Both the position numbers and the translations under genes were made by a program. 61,012 nucleotides of DNA from assembly GCF_004369225.1 (NCBI RefSeq), contig NZ_QFFZ01000018.1, forward strand, positions 1 through 61,012, in the 5' to 3' direction. Positions 35,164 to 45,154 of this stretch are shown piece by piece (the stretch's first letter is position 1; each line of letters opens with the position of its first letter). The notes beneath the pieces were generated by a model, which was not told the DNA's origin, made no database searches, and saw only the letters and a program-made list of their open reading frames with translations. Source of the stretch: Pelotomaculum propionicicum. Its GTDB lineage: Bacteria > Bacillota > Desulfotomaculia > Desulfotomaculales > Pelotomaculaceae.

Positions 35164-36192
35164 TCATTTCAGATTATTGACATACCATAGCGCTGCTTCT
35201 ATCAGACCGTCTTTTACTGAATGTGTTGGAACATATCCTAAAAGAACGCCTGCCTTACTTATATCCGCCAGAGAGTGCCGCACGTCACCCGGTCGGAAAT
35301 CCCTGTAATAAGGCCTGGCTGCGGTCAGGTTTGGTTTTAGTTCGAGGATCCTGGCATGGATCAAATCATACAACTCATTTAAGGTTGTCCGTTCCCCAAA
35401 AGCAATATTATAAACCTGTCCAACCGCTTCTTCGGCGGTGACACACCCTGCCAAAAGGTTGGCCTGCACCACATTGTCAATATAACAAAAATCCCTGCTG
35501 GTCTCTCCGTCACCATTGATGTAAACAGGCTCTCCCCGCAAAATGCTGGCAAACCATTTGGGAATAACAGCCGCATATGCCCCCTCCGGGTCTTGCCTGC
35601 GGCCAAAAACATTAAAATAACGCAAACCGATACACTGCAATCCATAACATCTTGAAAATACGGCAGCGTACAATTCACATACATATTTGGTCAAAGCATA
35701 AGGAGATAAAGGTTTGCCGATGATATCTTCTTTCTTCGGCAAGTCAATTTGATCACCATATACTGAACTTGAAGATGCGTAAACGAACCTGTCTACCCCA
35801 GCGTCTCTTGCCGCAACCAGCATGTTCAGAAAACCATCAACATTACTTTGGTTAGTGGCAACCGGGTTCGCCAGAGAACGCGGCACCGATCCCAATGCAG
35901 CCTGATGCAGTATAATGTCAACATCTTTACAACAAAAACTGCATGTGGGTAAATCACGTATATCACCTTTTACAAAATCAAATCGCTTGGCCTGTTCCGT
36001 GCTGACAGAGTTTAAAACAGAATCAATATTACAATGATAACCTGTTGAAAAATTATCCAGCCCCACGACTCTTTGGTTCAGCCTAAGCAATTGCTCCAGC
36101 AAGCCGGAGCCAATAAAACCCGCGACTCCGGTGACCAGCCATACTCTAGGGTTAGCTAATAAATCTTGTTTAATTTTTTCAAAAGAATTCAA
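35164..36192 (-). CDS. wbpP: UDP-N-acetylglucosamine(-uronate) 4-epimerase, WbpP/TviC-like
   Basis: 342 residues, extended short-chain dehydrogenase: NAD-binding [10 protein letters not shown], catalytic SSSSVYG serine and SPYALTKY tyrosine-lysine pair. The segments [20 protein letters not shown] and [15 protein letters not shown] are characteristic of WbpP/TviC enzymes, which epimerise UDP-GlcNAc or UDP-GlcNAcA at C4. With the dehydrogenase at 46034-47419 it could give UDP-GalNAcA as in Vi antigen and O6 synthesis (inference). TTG start with GAGGTG 8 nt upstream. Confidence 0.88.
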   Translation of the reverse strand: MNSFEKIKQDLLANPRVWLVTGVAGFIGSGLLEQLLRLNQRVVGLDNFSTGYHCNIDSVLNSVSTEQAKRFDFVKGDIRDLPTCSFCCKDVDIILHQAALGSVPRSLANPVATNQSNVDGFLNMLVAARDAGVDRFVYASSSSVYGDQIDLPKKEDIIGKPLSPYALTKYVCELYAAVFSRCYGLQCIGLRYFNVFGRRQDPEGAYAAVIPKWFASILRGEPVYINGDGETSRDFCYIDNVVQANLLAGCVTAEEAVGQVYNIAFGERTTLNELYDLIHARILELKPNLTAARPYYRDFRPGDVRHSLADISKAGVLLGYVPTHSVKDGLIEAALWYVNNLK

Positions 36193-36248
36193 TTTCTATA
36201 CACCTCACTAAGCAGCAAGATCCTTCTCGCATTATTTATTAATTGACC

Positions 36249-37613
36249 TCAATGCGAACTCTCCGCCTCAACTTCAGCCTTGTGGCCAAGCTCTTTCCAA
36301 AGCGGCGCTATCACTGCGACAGCTACGATCAGGTTAGCTGTTGTGTAAGCCACCCCTAATCCAGTTAAGCCAATTTCTTTCATCAGCCAGTAACCTAGAC
36401 CTATGGCAATAAAAAACAACGTGCCAGTTTGGATTAAGATCAAGTCCAGGCGGTGTTTTATCTGATTTGTGGTTAAATAGAATGCTGTGACACATCTGGG
36501 AATTACAGCCAAAGCAAGGAAACGAATTATACCGGTACCGTTTTGCGCATATTCGGAACCAAAGAATTTCAATAACCAACCACCGAGTAATATCATTAAA
36601 ACTGAAGCGGGGATGGATAGAAATAAAGCGAAAAACAGAGCATTTCTGCCGTCCCGCTTAATCTTCCCGGGGTTGTGGGAACCTTCGGCGAAAAGCGATT
36701 GAGCTAAACCAGCCGGTATTATGGTTAACACTGTAGTCATCATCCAGGCTATATACAGATAAGCATTACTCTCAGAACCAAGAAAATTGAGAGCCATCAA
36801 CTGGTAGATAAAACCGGTTGAGTTATTGAATAACGTAACCAGATTATTCACGAAACTAAATGGAAGTATTTTTTTTATGATTTCAAAAGACCAGGCCGGT
36901 CTGGGCACGTATCCTTCATAAACAGTGGGTATAAACCAGAACCACGCCAATAACATCCCAATGATTAAAGCAATTCCAGTGCCGGCAAAAATCCCGTAGC
37001 CCTTCAAATAATAAAAAACAAATATTGGCAAAGGTATTTTGATTATAGATGTTACAGCGTTTTTCATAAAAACATAGCGGGCTAAACGCCCGGCTACTAA
37101 AGTTTGGTCAGCCAATATGGTGATTACAGAGACCCCGGTAAAGATGATAAACGCAGACGACATCAACAAATTATCCCGCACAAAAGCTAGTACCGGAGCC
37201 CAATAAGGCAAACCAGCCAAATAAACCATTGAACCTAACATGGCTATTACTCCAGCCAGGGTAAAAGAGACATTTATAATACTCATAGCTTTTTTCCCGG
37301 CAGTTGGCAAGAAACGTATCAAACCAACTCCAAGGCCCATATTAGCTACTGAAGCCAACAAACCGGACGCTGCCAACAACGCGGATCCTATACCTATTTC
37401 AGCAGGTTGAAAGGTCCTGGTCATAATATTCCAGAAGACAAAACCCAAAAGAGATGTGCTTATATTGTTAAGCATAATATAAAAAGCGTTGTTATAAAGA
37501 GAAGATGTCATTAATTTAACTATTTTAGCAAGTAAAAAACGGGGAGCTATAACAATTGATTTTTCACTTTTTTCAATGCTTAGTTTAAGTAAACTCATTT
37601 TTTCTGCCACCAT
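36249..37613 (-). CDS. Polysaccharide flippase (Wzx/MATE-like)
   Basis: 454 residues with about 12-14 membrane helices and the pattern of the polysaccharide biosynthesis protein family in the MOP superfamily (TFQPAEIGIGSALLAASGLL near residue 67). It would move the lipid-linked repeat unit across the membrane. An alternative ATG at 37598 has GGTGG 8 nt upstream and may be the real start. No Wzy polymerase is clearly recognisable in the cluster. Confidence 0.82.
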   Translation of the reverse strand: MVAEKMSLLKLSIEKSEKSIVIAPRFLLAKIVKLMTSSLYNNAFYIMLNNISTSLLGFVFWNIMTRTFQPAEIGIGSALLAASGLLASVANMGLGVGLIRFLPTAGKKAMSIINVSFTLAGVIAMLGSMVYLAGLPYWAPVLAFVRDNLLMSSAFIIFTGVSVITILADQTLVAGRLARYVFMKNAVTSIIKIPLPIFVFYYLKGYGIFAGTGIALIIGMLLAWFWFIPTVYEGYVPRPAWSFEIIKKILPFSFVNNLVTLFNNSTGFIYQLMALNFLGSESNAYLYIAWMMTTVLTIIPAGLAQSLFAEGSHNPGKIKRDGRNALFFALFLSIPASVLMILLGGWLLKFFGSEYAQNGTGIIRFLALAVIPRCVTAFYLTTNQIKHRLDLILIQTGTLFFIAIGLGYWLMKEIGLTGLGVAYTTANLIVAVAVIAPLWKELGHKAEVEAESSH

Positions 37614-37642
37614 TTTCGGGTTACTTTCTATAAACTAATGAT

Positions 37643-38920
37643 CTACTCTTTTGCCAGCGCTTCAGTGCAATTAGCGGCCCGCAGCTTTTCATACACCTGG
37701 GAAAAAGTAAGGACCTCAACCCCAGACTCGGCTACCGCGTCCACAAAAGCTTGAAAAGCTGAAGGGTCTGTGATTTCATGAAAATAATATACTTTCCATT
37801 CCTGGTTCTCATGTATTTTCTTGAGAGCTTCCTTCATAACGTCCTTGGCAGGGATATCTGTAGCGCCAATTTCAGCAAATGATGCCGGAGGGAAAGCTTC
37901 ACTGCCTATCCCGCCGTCTATACCTAATGTGTGTTCTAAACACCTATTCATACCCACACCTGTCATATCATAATACTTTAAGATCATTTGATACGCGTCT
38001 TTACTAAGGTCGGAATTTGGCGCTGCGAAATATTTCGCGCTTTTGGTCCACCCTTTTTCGATGAGATATTTCTGGCTGCCCGCAAGCTCATCAGTTAACT
38101 GATCTGTAGGTATTTCAGACAGTTTATTATGCGACTTGGTGTGTGAGCCTATATCCCACCCAGACTCATACATTTCCTGTATCTGCTTCTCGTTTAATTT
38201 ACCTTTGTTACCTACAGAACTGGTTATTATGAAACTGGACCCTCTAAAACCATATTTGTCCATGTACTTTTTTGCCACGGTATAATCGGTTTCTCTGCCA
38301 TCATCAAATCTGAAAGTAATAATTCCGCTGTTAGACAAAGTGTCTGAGATTTGAATTTTATCAAGGTAGGCAATCTTTGACTGGTCATCCCAGGTTTTAA
38401 AACTTATAGCTATTTTTGTTATATTGGCATAATCCTTATCAGTAAACCCATTAATATACTTGGCGTCTGACTTGTTAAAAATCTTATGCCACCATATTTC
38501 ACCAAATTTTTTACTGACAGATATCCGGTTCATCGAAACCTTTTCACCGGAATATAACGTGAGTTGAATCTCCTGAGGTATTTGGACCGGATCAGTACGA
38601 AACCATACTGAAATCGACTTGTTGGTTAAATCTAATGAAACGTCTTTAGCTATCTCCGCAGCTTTATACTTTAATGGTGGTGTTATCATCTTCAAAGATC
38701 CACTGCCAGATTTGAATATTTGATTATTTATTTCGGTTGTTCCAGAAACATTTCGCCATTCGTTTTCATTTTCACACTCCGAAATTAATTTCTCATCAGC
38801 ATTCACTTTTCCCTGTGACTGTGGTTGCTTATTATTGCCGCAACCAGAGTATAATAAAGCTGTGAATAAAAGAATAAATAGAAATGTTACGTAGTTTCTT
38901 TTGTTATACAGAAGGCTCAT
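37643..38920 (-). CDS. Polysaccharide deacetylase lipoprotein
   Basis: 425 residues. N-terminal hydrophobic segment ending in the lipobox YSGC gives a lipoprotein. A jelly-roll-like domain (about residues 45-195) precedes a NodB domain with FRFDDG and the SHTKSH metal motif, and a histidine near the C-terminus (YYFHEIT). Domain order is that of the two other deacetylases here without the beta-helix part. It should deacetylate the exported polymer or peptidoglycan at the cell surface. ATG with AGAGAGG; it overlaps the preceding gene by 17 nt. Confidence 0.85.
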   Translation of the reverse strand: MSLLYNKRNYVTFLFILLFTALLYSGCGNNKQPQSQGKVNADEKLISECENENEWRNVSGTTEINNQIFKSGSGSLKMITPPLKYKAAEIAKDVSLDLTNKSISVWFRTDPVQIPQEIQLTLYSGEKVSMNRISVSKKFGEIWWHKIFNKSDAKYINGFTDKDYANITKIAISFKTWDDQSKIAYLDKIQISDTLSNSGIITFRFDDGRETDYTVAKKYMDKYGFRGSSFIITSSVGNKGKLNEKQIQEMYESGWDIGSHTKSHNKLSEIPTDQLTDELAGSQKYLIEKGWTKSAKYFAAPNSDLSKDAYQMILKYYDMTGVGMNRCLEHTLGIDGGIGSEAFPPASFAEIGATDIPAKDVMKEALKKIHENQEWKVYYFHEITDPSAFQAFVDAVAESGVEVLTFSQVYEKLRAANCTEALAKE

Positions 38921-39575
38921 ATAGATTAACCTCTCTTTCTTTGGTGGAACTCCACCAGAGAATTTTTTTATATTCTAACACAGCTATAATTGTGGGATTA
39001 AAACACTCCATCGGCTTTCTTGAGCTAATATTGTTTATATCAATAGTAAACAAGACCCTTACAATCCCCCTGTTCCTCAGATACGGATATAATATGGTAC
39101 GTGTATACCTGTGTAATCCTTTACTCCGATGCATCGGACTGGTAAAGGCCGCTCCTGTGCAAACTTCATTATTCTTAAAATTAACATTGTATGGAATAAA
39201 ATCTATAGCTTTTTTACCCTCTTCATTAAAGGCCACCCAGCTGACATGAGCGAGTTCTTTGTTATTAAATAAACAAAACGCTATGGTACCCTTCTTTAAC
39301 CTTTCTTTAAAAATCATGCCATCAAAAATATATTTATTTTCTACTAAAGATTCATATTTAGTTAATTCTTTAATTATAAGTAATTCATATTCATTTATTT
39401 TAGCCTTGACTTTAACTTTATAAGTTTCATCTTCCAGTTTTTTTTCATATAAATAGTATAATTTATGCACATAAAAAAAATTGCCTAAATACTTAATAAA
39501 CTGTCTAAAAAAAGAAATTGGACCTTCTTTTATTAGAACAAAAAAACCTCTTTTGATATAATCAAATATTAACAC
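38904..39575 (-). CDS. GNAT-like acetyltransferase, twin 1
   Basis: 223 residues from a GTG start with GGGGA upstream. N-terminal YIKRGFFVL region, central strands (KGTIAFCLFNNKELAHVSWV) and a segment HRSKGLHRY that fits the acetyl-CoA pyrophosphate loop of GNAT folds, followed by NNISSRKPMECF. Plausibly N- or O-acylates a nucleotide sugar or lipid-linked sugar. It resembles its neighbour at 39615 throughout, a tandem duplication. Confidence 0.65.
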   Translation of the reverse strand: MLIFDYIKRGFFVLIKEGPISFFRQFIKYLGNFFYVHKLYYLYEKKLEDETYKVKVKAKINEYELLIIKELTKYESLVENKYIFDGMIFKERLKKGTIAFCLFNNKELAHVSWVAFNEEGKKAIDFIPYNVNFKNNEVCTGAAFTSPMHRSKGLHRYTRTILYPYLRNRGIVRVLFTIDINNISSRKPMECFNPTIIAVLEYKKILWWSSTKEREVNLYEPSV

Positions 39576-39614
39576 ATTAAATTCCCCACAATGATGCCAT
39601 TTAAAAACTTTCCC

Positions 39615-40268
39615 TTATAAGCAAAACTCATTATATTTAACTTTAGTCCAGTAAAGCAGGTTAGTATATTTCAATACAGCGATTACAGTCGGCTTAAAAA
39701 ATCCTATTGATTTATTGGAACTCATGTTGCCAACTTCAGTTGTGAGTAAAACTTTTTTAATCCCTTTACTTCTTAGAAATGAAAACAACATAATCTGTAC
39801 ATATTTTGCCAAACCTTTACCACGGTCAAGTGGGTTAGTATAAGCAGCTCCCGAACAAACTTCCCCTTCACTAAAATTCACATTATAAGGCAAATAATCT
39901 ATATCCTTTTTAGCCTCTTTATCGAAGGCAACCCAGGTTACATGGGAAATCTCTTTGTTGCTATTGAACAGGCAAAATGCCATAGCGCCTTTCTTCAATC
40001 TATATTCAAATATCATATCACAAAAATTATAGCTATTTGCAATTAAAGATCTAAATTCTTTTACATTCTGGATTATCTGAATTTCATAATCTTTAATAAT
40101 AATATTGTTTTCTCCTGTTATTTGGTCTAAATCTATTTGGTACAAATAATACAATTTATGCCTATAGAATAAAGATATCATATAAGCAATAAACTGGTTG
40201 ATAAAATCTTTTATGCCATCATTTCTTAAAATATAAAACCCTCTTTTTATATAAGCGAATAAAAGCAT
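39615..40268 (-). CDS. GNAT-like acetyltransferase, twin 2
   Basis: 217 residues, ATG with GGAGTG upstream. Same layout as twin 1: YIKRGFYIL, SHVTWVAFD, GAAYTNPLDRGKGLAKY (loop R-G-K-G-L) and GNMSSNKSIGFFKP. Given the nearby GDP-perosamine genes, N-acetylation of perosamine by one of the twins is a fair hypothesis; the usual perosamine N-acetyltransferase (left-handed beta-helix type) is absent. Confidence 0.65.
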   Translation of the reverse strand: MLLFAYIKRGFYILRNDGIKDFINQFIAYMISLFYRHKLYYLYQIDLDQITGENNIIIKDYEIQIIQNVKEFRSLIANSYNFCDMIFEYRLKKGAMAFCLFNSNKEISHVTWVAFDKEAKKDIDYLPYNVNFSEGEVCSGAAYTNPLDRGKGLAKYVQIMLFSFLRSKGIKKVLLTTEVGNMSSNKSIGFFKPTVIAVLKYTNLLYWTKVKYNEFCL

Positions 40269-40299
40269 ATATGGCTCACTCCAAAAGTATCCTGTTGAA

Positions 40300-41445
40300 T
40301 TATGATGAGATAGATAACATTAAACTATGAAATCTATCTACGGCTGCCTCAAAAGTAAAATCACTTTTTATCAATGCATGTCCATTTGCAGATACTACTG
40401 ATAAACTTTCCTGGTTTTCAAATATTTCTTTTATGCCGCTTACTATAGATTGAGCTGAATTAGAGTTAAGAATAAAACCATTTTTTTTATCCACTATAAA
40501 ATCCGGTACAGAACCGACTGGTGTAACTAAAACAGGTGTGCCGCAAGCCATAGCTTCGATCATGATATTGGGCAGCCCCTCTGTGGTAGAAGGTATTACC
40601 AGAAGCTTTATTCTATTAAGAATATTAGGTATGTCTTCATATTTAACCTTCCCACAATATTCCAACATGCCAGGGTATTGGGCAGCAACCCTTTCCACAA
40701 GGTTACAATATTGCCCATATCCTCCTATTATTACTTTAATATTATGTTCCAGTAAAAACAATTTTTCAACCGCTTCAGTGAAAGTATCTATCCCCTTTTC
40801 TTTGCTAAATCTCCCAATAAATCCTACAGTGAATTCTCTATCATTGTAATCACGCAAAATCTTAAAATTATCAAAATCAATATAGTGCCTGTGCCCAATG
40901 AAAATTTTATCAACAAACCTGTTTAGACCAAAATCTTTTACTATTTGTGGCGCATAAACAACTATCTTATCTGCAATTATGGATGTTAAATTTTCAATCA
41001 TGCACAATATTCTGTATATAATCAAACCCCAAACACCGCTGATCTGTTCTTTACAAACACGAGCCGCTGAATGAGATACCACTTTAATAACTCTGCGACC
41101 TGTAAGTTTAAGTACTATCGATGGCAGTAACAGCGCACCGCCGTCCAAAAAAATATAAAACAGGCGTATCTTTTTGGGGCATTTGATGATTTCCAGGATC
41201 ACTTTCAATTGATAGAAAATATAACCTGTTAACTTGAGTATTAAAGACCCATTTCTGTAATTGTTGCTGATATTGATGATACGTTTAGAAGCAGAACTGT
41301 AAAATTCGTCCTCAGGGTAGTTTCCTGTTATTACCAGCAGTTCATTTGAGAGCGGTTCGATGACATTAAGAAATTTTTTCAGCAGTATATTTCCACCCTT
41401 TACCTTATTCAGAGGAGGTGTAATGAAACCTATATCAAACTTCAT
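40300..41445 (-). CDS. Glycosyltransferase family 4
   Basis: 381 residues, GT-B fold. C-terminal donor site with VGFIGRFSKEKGIDTF and the EX7E-type motif in STTEGLPNIMIEAMACGTPV. Transfers a sugar from a nucleotide donor to the growing lipid-linked unit; donor and acceptor not deducible. It starts 2 nt after the aminotransferase gene. Confidence 0.9.
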   Translation of the reverse strand: MKFDIGFITPPLNKVKGGNILLKKFLNVIEPLSNELLVITGNYPEDEFYSSASKRIINISNNYRNGSLILKLTGYIFYQLKVILEIIKCPKKIRLFYIFLDGGALLLPSIVLKLTGRRVIKVVSHSAARVCKEQISGVWGLIIYRILCMIENLTSIIADKIVVYAPQIVKDFGLNRFVDKIFIGHRHYIDFDNFKILRDYNDREFTVGFIGRFSKEKGIDTFTEAVEKLFLLEHNIKVIIGGYGQYCNLVERVAAQYPGMLEYCGKVKYEDIPNILNRIKLLVIPSTTEGLPNIMIEAMACGTPVLVTPVGSVPDFIVDKKNGFILNSNSAQSIVSGIKEIFENQESLSVVSANGHALIKSDFTFEAAVDRFHSLMLSISS

Positions 41446-41447
41446 GT

Positions 41448-42557
41448 CTATAGACTACCCTTAACGATTTTATAAATTGAATCACAAACATATTCAATTT
41501 CCTCAGAGGTAAGGTCAGAACTTGAAGGCAAGTAAAAACCTCTTTGGGCCCCGTCTTCGGCGACAGGATATTGTTCGTCACCGACCCATTCTTTGAAGGC
41601 CGGCTGCAGGTGCATAGGTATAAAAAAGCTTCTTGTCTCAATGCCAGCCTGCGCGAGCTTTTGCATCATTTCATCCTTTGTCAGCGGCAAATCTTTGCTC
41701 AACCTAATCCCATACATCCAATATACGTTTTTAACCTCCGCCTTTTCCGTCGGCAGCTCTATCCCGTCAATATCCTTCAGGATGCTATTATATTTATTAG
41801 CGTTATTTATTCTGGTAGAAATAAACCTATCGGCTTTTTGCAGCTGGGCCAGTCCAATAGCAGCCTCAATATTAGTCATTCTATAGTTGTATCCCAACCC
41901 GACGTGATAAAATCTTTTCTCCGGTGAGAATCCCAGGTTTTTAAGGATACGCGCCTTGCAGGCAATTTCCTCATTGTTTGTGACGATCATGCCGCCTTCA
42001 CCAGTGGTAATAATTTTATTTGCATAAAAGCTGAAACAGCCAATATCACCAAAAGAACCGGCTTTTTTGTTCTTGTATTCAGCGCCGTGAGCTTCCGCCG
42101 CATCTTCAACAAGATAAAGCCGGTATTTCCTGGCGATTCCAGCCAGTATATCCATATCACAAGGGTGACCATATATATGTACGGGCAACAGGGCTTTAGT
42201 CCTTTGATTTATTTTACTTTCAATAAGTCCGGTGTCAATGTTTAAGGTACTGTATTCAGAATCTATTAACACTGGTTTGGCGCCTGTGTAAATTACCGCA
42301 TAAAGTGTCGCGGCCATGGTAAACGTCGGCAATATAACCTCATCACCGGGGCCGATACCAAGGCTTGCCAACGCTAAATGCAGCGCGGTTGTGCCACTGG
42401 TTGTCGACACCGCGTATTTTGTTCCGCAAAACTTAGCGAATTCATTTTCAAATTCTTCTATATAGGTACCCATAGAACCTATCCAACTGCTTTTTACACA
42501 ATCCGTAACATATTTTAGTTCTTCAGTGCCTATACTTGGTTTGCAGACCGGTATCAT
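41448..42557 (-). CDS. per: DegT/DnrJ/EryC1/StrS aminotransferase, perosamine-synthase-like
   Basis: 369 residues from the ATG at 42557 (AGAGAGG at 8 nt; the GTG 9 nt upstream is less likely). PLP-dependent sugar aminotransferase: substrate loop TTSGTTALHLAL, VEDAAEAHGA, and the aldimine lysine in SFYANKIITTGEGG, very like GDP-perosamine synthase. With GDP-mannose 4,6-dehydratase encoded just upstream it would convert GDP-4-keto-6-deoxymannose to GDP-perosamine (inference from the pair). Confidence 0.87.
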   Translation of the reverse strand: MIPVCKPSIGTEELKYVTDCVKSSWIGSMGTYIEEFENEFAKFCGTKYAVSTTSGTTALHLALASLGIGPGDEVILPTFTMAATLYAVIYTGAKPVLIDSEYSTLNIDTGLIESKINQRTKALLPVHIYGHPCDMDILAGIARKYRLYLVEDAAEAHGAEYKNKKAGSFGDIGCFSFYANKIITTGEGGMIVTNNEEIACKARILKNLGFSPEKRFYHVGLGYNYRMTNIEAAIGLAQLQKADRFISTRINNANKYNSILKDIDGIELPTEKAEVKNVYWMYGIRLSKDLPLTKDEMMQKLAQAGIETRSFFIPMHLQPAFKEWVGDEQYPVAEDGAQRGFYLPSSSDLTSEEIEYVCDSIYKIVKGSL

Positions 42558-42577
42558 ATTATTCACCTCTCTACATT

Positions 42578-42979
42578 TTAAGAAAAATATACCTTGTCCA
42601 TTTCGTTGCCCTGATAAGGGCCCTGTTTAATTTCAATAATTTTGGCATCTTTGACAATTCGAAAACCATGTCCGCCGGACAGTAAAATTATTGTATCGCC
42701 TTCATAGAGCATTTCTTTGGCCACGATTAAACCGTCATTCTCATAGAAACATACCTCAACACAGCCATACTCAATATGTAAAACTTCTTGAATAACATTA
42801 ATGATTTTTAGACTTTCCTTATGTGTGTGAGGTTTTATTTCATAGCCAGATGGATGCAAAAAAACACCCACCTGCAAAGGATTATCTGCAGGTGTTAAGA
42901 AGCTTACTCCCTTTGGAGTGTATCCCGGGTGTATTATTCGGGCATAAATTTTTGTCCCAACTACGATATCTTTTATCAT
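42578..42979 (-). CDS. Cupin-fold protein of the sugar cluster
   Basis: 133 residues with one small beta-barrel: SGYEIKPHTHK is a cupin metal motif 1 and GDTIILLSGGHGFRI motif 2. Proteins of this type occur beside gmd/per genes in O-antigen and S-layer glycan loci; epimerase or isomerase activity is possible but unproven. It sits 1 nt after gmd. Confidence 0.75.
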   Translation of the reverse strand: MIKDIVVGTKIYARIIHPGYTPKGVSFLTPADNPLQVGVFLHPSGYEIKPHTHKESLKIINVIQEVLHIEYGCVEVCFYENDGLIVAKEMLYEGDTIILLSGGHGFRIVKDAKIIEIKQGPYQGNEMDKVYFS

Positions 42980-42980
42980 C

Positions 42981-44033
42981 TTATCTCTCCAAATAGGCTA
43001 CTGGCGACAGGATCCGGTTTTCATTGGGATAATTTTGAGCATCCCATGGGAACCGTTCGCCTCTACTCCATTTTCTCCAGCGGTTAATCTCTTCTTCCAC
43101 CATGATTTTAACCAGGTCATGGAATTTGGTTTTTGGCGTCCAACCCAGCACCTTTTCTGCTTTTCTAAAGTCTCCTTGTAAGTAATTTACGTCCAAAGGC
43201 CGGAGGAAACGTTCGTCAACCCGCACGTAATCTCTCCAGTCCAGATCCGCCAATTCAAAACTGTACTGAACTAATTCCCGCACTGTATGGGTTTCGTTTG
43301 TTGCTATAACGTAATCGTCAGGTTGCTTGTGCTGCAGCATGAGCCACATGCTTTCCACATACTCCGGCGCGAAGCCCCAATCTCTTTTTGCTTCCAAGTT
43401 GCCAAGCACTAACTCTTTCTCAAAACCTAAAGCTATCTTGCCGACCGCATTTGTTATTTTTCTTGTCACAAACTCCAGCCCCCTTAAAGGAGACTCATGG
43501 TTAAATAGGATACCGTTACACGCAAAAATACCATATGCTTCTCTATAGATTTTAGTCAGCCAGAATCCATAAAGCTTAGCACTGGCGTAAGGGCTGGTGG
43601 GATTAAATTTAGTCTCCTCATTTTGAGGCTCAGTACTTCCATTTCCGTATAATTCACTTGTGGAAGCCTGATAAAATCGGATATTTTTATCCAAAACCCT
43701 TATTGCTTCCAAGATGCGGGCAACTCCCAATCCTGTTATCTCTCCGGTGCCCACCGCTTGTTCAAACGATGCGCCAACAAAGCTTTGTGCCGCCAGGTGA
43801 TATATTTCATCTGGCTTGGCAACTCTGATTGCTTCAAAAATTGAAGAAGAGTCAAGCAAATCAGCGGTAATTAAGTCCACTTTATCGAAAACATCAAGGT
43901 ACTGCAATCTCCAGAAGTTGGGACTTGACAGCCTGCGGTAAATACCAAAAACTTTATATCCTTTTTCCAGTAAAAATTTAGCTAAATATGCGCCATCCTG
44001 ACCAGTAATCCCGGTAATTAAAGCACGCTTCAC
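42981..44033 (-). CDS. gmd: GDP-mannose 4,6-dehydratase
   Basis: 350 residues, extended SDR with GITGQDGAYLAKFLLEKG, catalytic STSELYG and SPYASAKLYGFW, and NHESPLRG..FVTRKI plus LGNLEAKRDWGFA, all standard Gmd marks. It makes GDP-4-keto-6-deoxy-D-mannose. GTG start overlapping the stop of the preceding glycosyltransferase gene by 4 nt (GTGA), which implies translational coupling. Confidence 0.94.
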   Translation of the reverse strand: MKRALITGITGQDGAYLAKFLLEKGYKVFGIYRRLSSPNFWRLQYLDVFDKVDLITADLLDSSSIFEAIRVAKPDEIYHLAAQSFVGASFEQAVGTGEITGLGVARILEAIRVLDKNIRFYQASTSELYGNGSTEPQNEETKFNPTSPYASAKLYGFWLTKIYREAYGIFACNGILFNHESPLRGLEFVTRKITNAVGKIALGFEKELVLGNLEAKRDWGFAPEYVESMWLMLQHKQPDDYVIATNETHTVRELVQYSFELADLDWRDYVRVDERFLRPLDVNYLQGDFRKAEKVLGWTPKTKFHDLVKIMVEEEINRWRKWSRGERFPWDAQNYPNENRILSPVAYLER

Positions 44034-45154
44034 TCTGATGTACGCTCCTTTGTATATTTACTTAATAATTGCATCCATCTTTTTGACTCCAGGTCCCAAT
44101 TATAATATTTCTCTATAGTCCTACCAGCACAAATTGAAATTTCGTTAAGTTTTTTGTAGTTATTTAGAGACCACAAAACTCTATCAGTAAATTGCTCCAA
44201 ATTCTCTGCGACAATCAAATTAACCATGTCTTTAGCTTCCGGCATAGCCCTTATTAGTGAAGAATCTGCTATAACAGGCCGGCTAAAAGCCATGTATTCC
44301 AACAATTTTGTTGAGACTCCATTATCAAGATGCACTGGTATTAAGCAGATATCAGCCGCACAAATATATTCTTGTATATTTGGAACAAAACCAACGAATC
44401 TAACAATTCTATGTATTTTGTCGGGCAAATCTCCCGATCCTGTTATAATTATTTCAACATCATTATGCTCTTTTTCTATAATAGGAGCTAAAACATTATT
44501 GATCCAGAAGGCGGCATCCCTGTTTGGCAAATAAACCCTTTTCCCGCCAAAGAGCAGTATTTTCTTATTTCCTTCTATTCCTAATTTTTCCCTTAATTCA
44601 GCACGATCACTTATTTTAGGTATTTTTTTCAGATCAATACACAAAGGAATTACACTTACTTTTTCCTCTTTAAAACCTTGTTCCACATATAGTTTTTTAT
44701 CTAAAAGAGTTGGTACCACCAGCATATCCGGGAAAGAACCCAGGCATTTTTCAAAAAACCAGATCATAGCTGTATATAACTTAGAGTTATTAAGTTCTTT
44801 ACAAGCGGAAAGTAGATTTCCATGGCTGTCCCAAATTAAAGGTTTCCTATAAAACATCTTGATTACTGAACCAGGTAACAGAGAATAAAGATGTTCACAG
44901 AAAATAATATCGCACTTATTACCGTGCTTAAGCCCATAAATTATTGTTTTTAATAAATATAACGCAAGATTAAAAAAACCTAATATTTTTTTTGTTGTAA
45001 AAAAATCATTGCTAGATTCGAAACCTATTTCGTGAATAAAATGCAGACCTAATAGATCTACATTTTGCATTTTCAAAAAAGAAATTATCGGCACCAACCT
45101 TACATCTGAGTTAGGATGATCCTCATACTCCAACGGAATCATTAATATTTTCAT
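44030..45154 (-). CDS. Glycosyltransferase family 4
   Basis: 374 residues; GT-B fold with donor-domain LLFGGKRVYLPNRDA and LEYMAFSRPVIADSSL in place of the usual EX7E (reads PVHLDNGVSTKLLEYM). Specificity unknown. ATG preferred to the TTG one codon upstream; it overlaps the end of the GT2 gene by about 30 nt. Confidence 0.88.
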   Translation of the reverse strand: MKILMIPLEYEDHPNSDVRLVPIISFLKMQNVDLLGLHFIHEIGFESSNDFFTTKKILGFFNLALYLLKTIIYGLKHGNKCDIIFCEHLYSLLPGSVIKMFYRKPLIWDSHGNLLSACKELNNSKLYTAMIWFFEKCLGSFPDMLVVPTLLDKKLYVEQGFKEEKVSVIPLCIDLKKIPKISDRAELREKLGIEGNKKILLFGGKRVYLPNRDAAFWINNVLAPIIEKEHNDVEIIITGSGDLPDKIHRIVRFVGFVPNIQEYICAADICLIPVHLDNGVSTKLLEYMAFSRPVIADSSLIRAMPEAKDMVNLIVAENLEQFTDRVLWSLNNYKKLNEISICAGRTIEKYYNWDLESKRWMQLLSKYTKERTSE

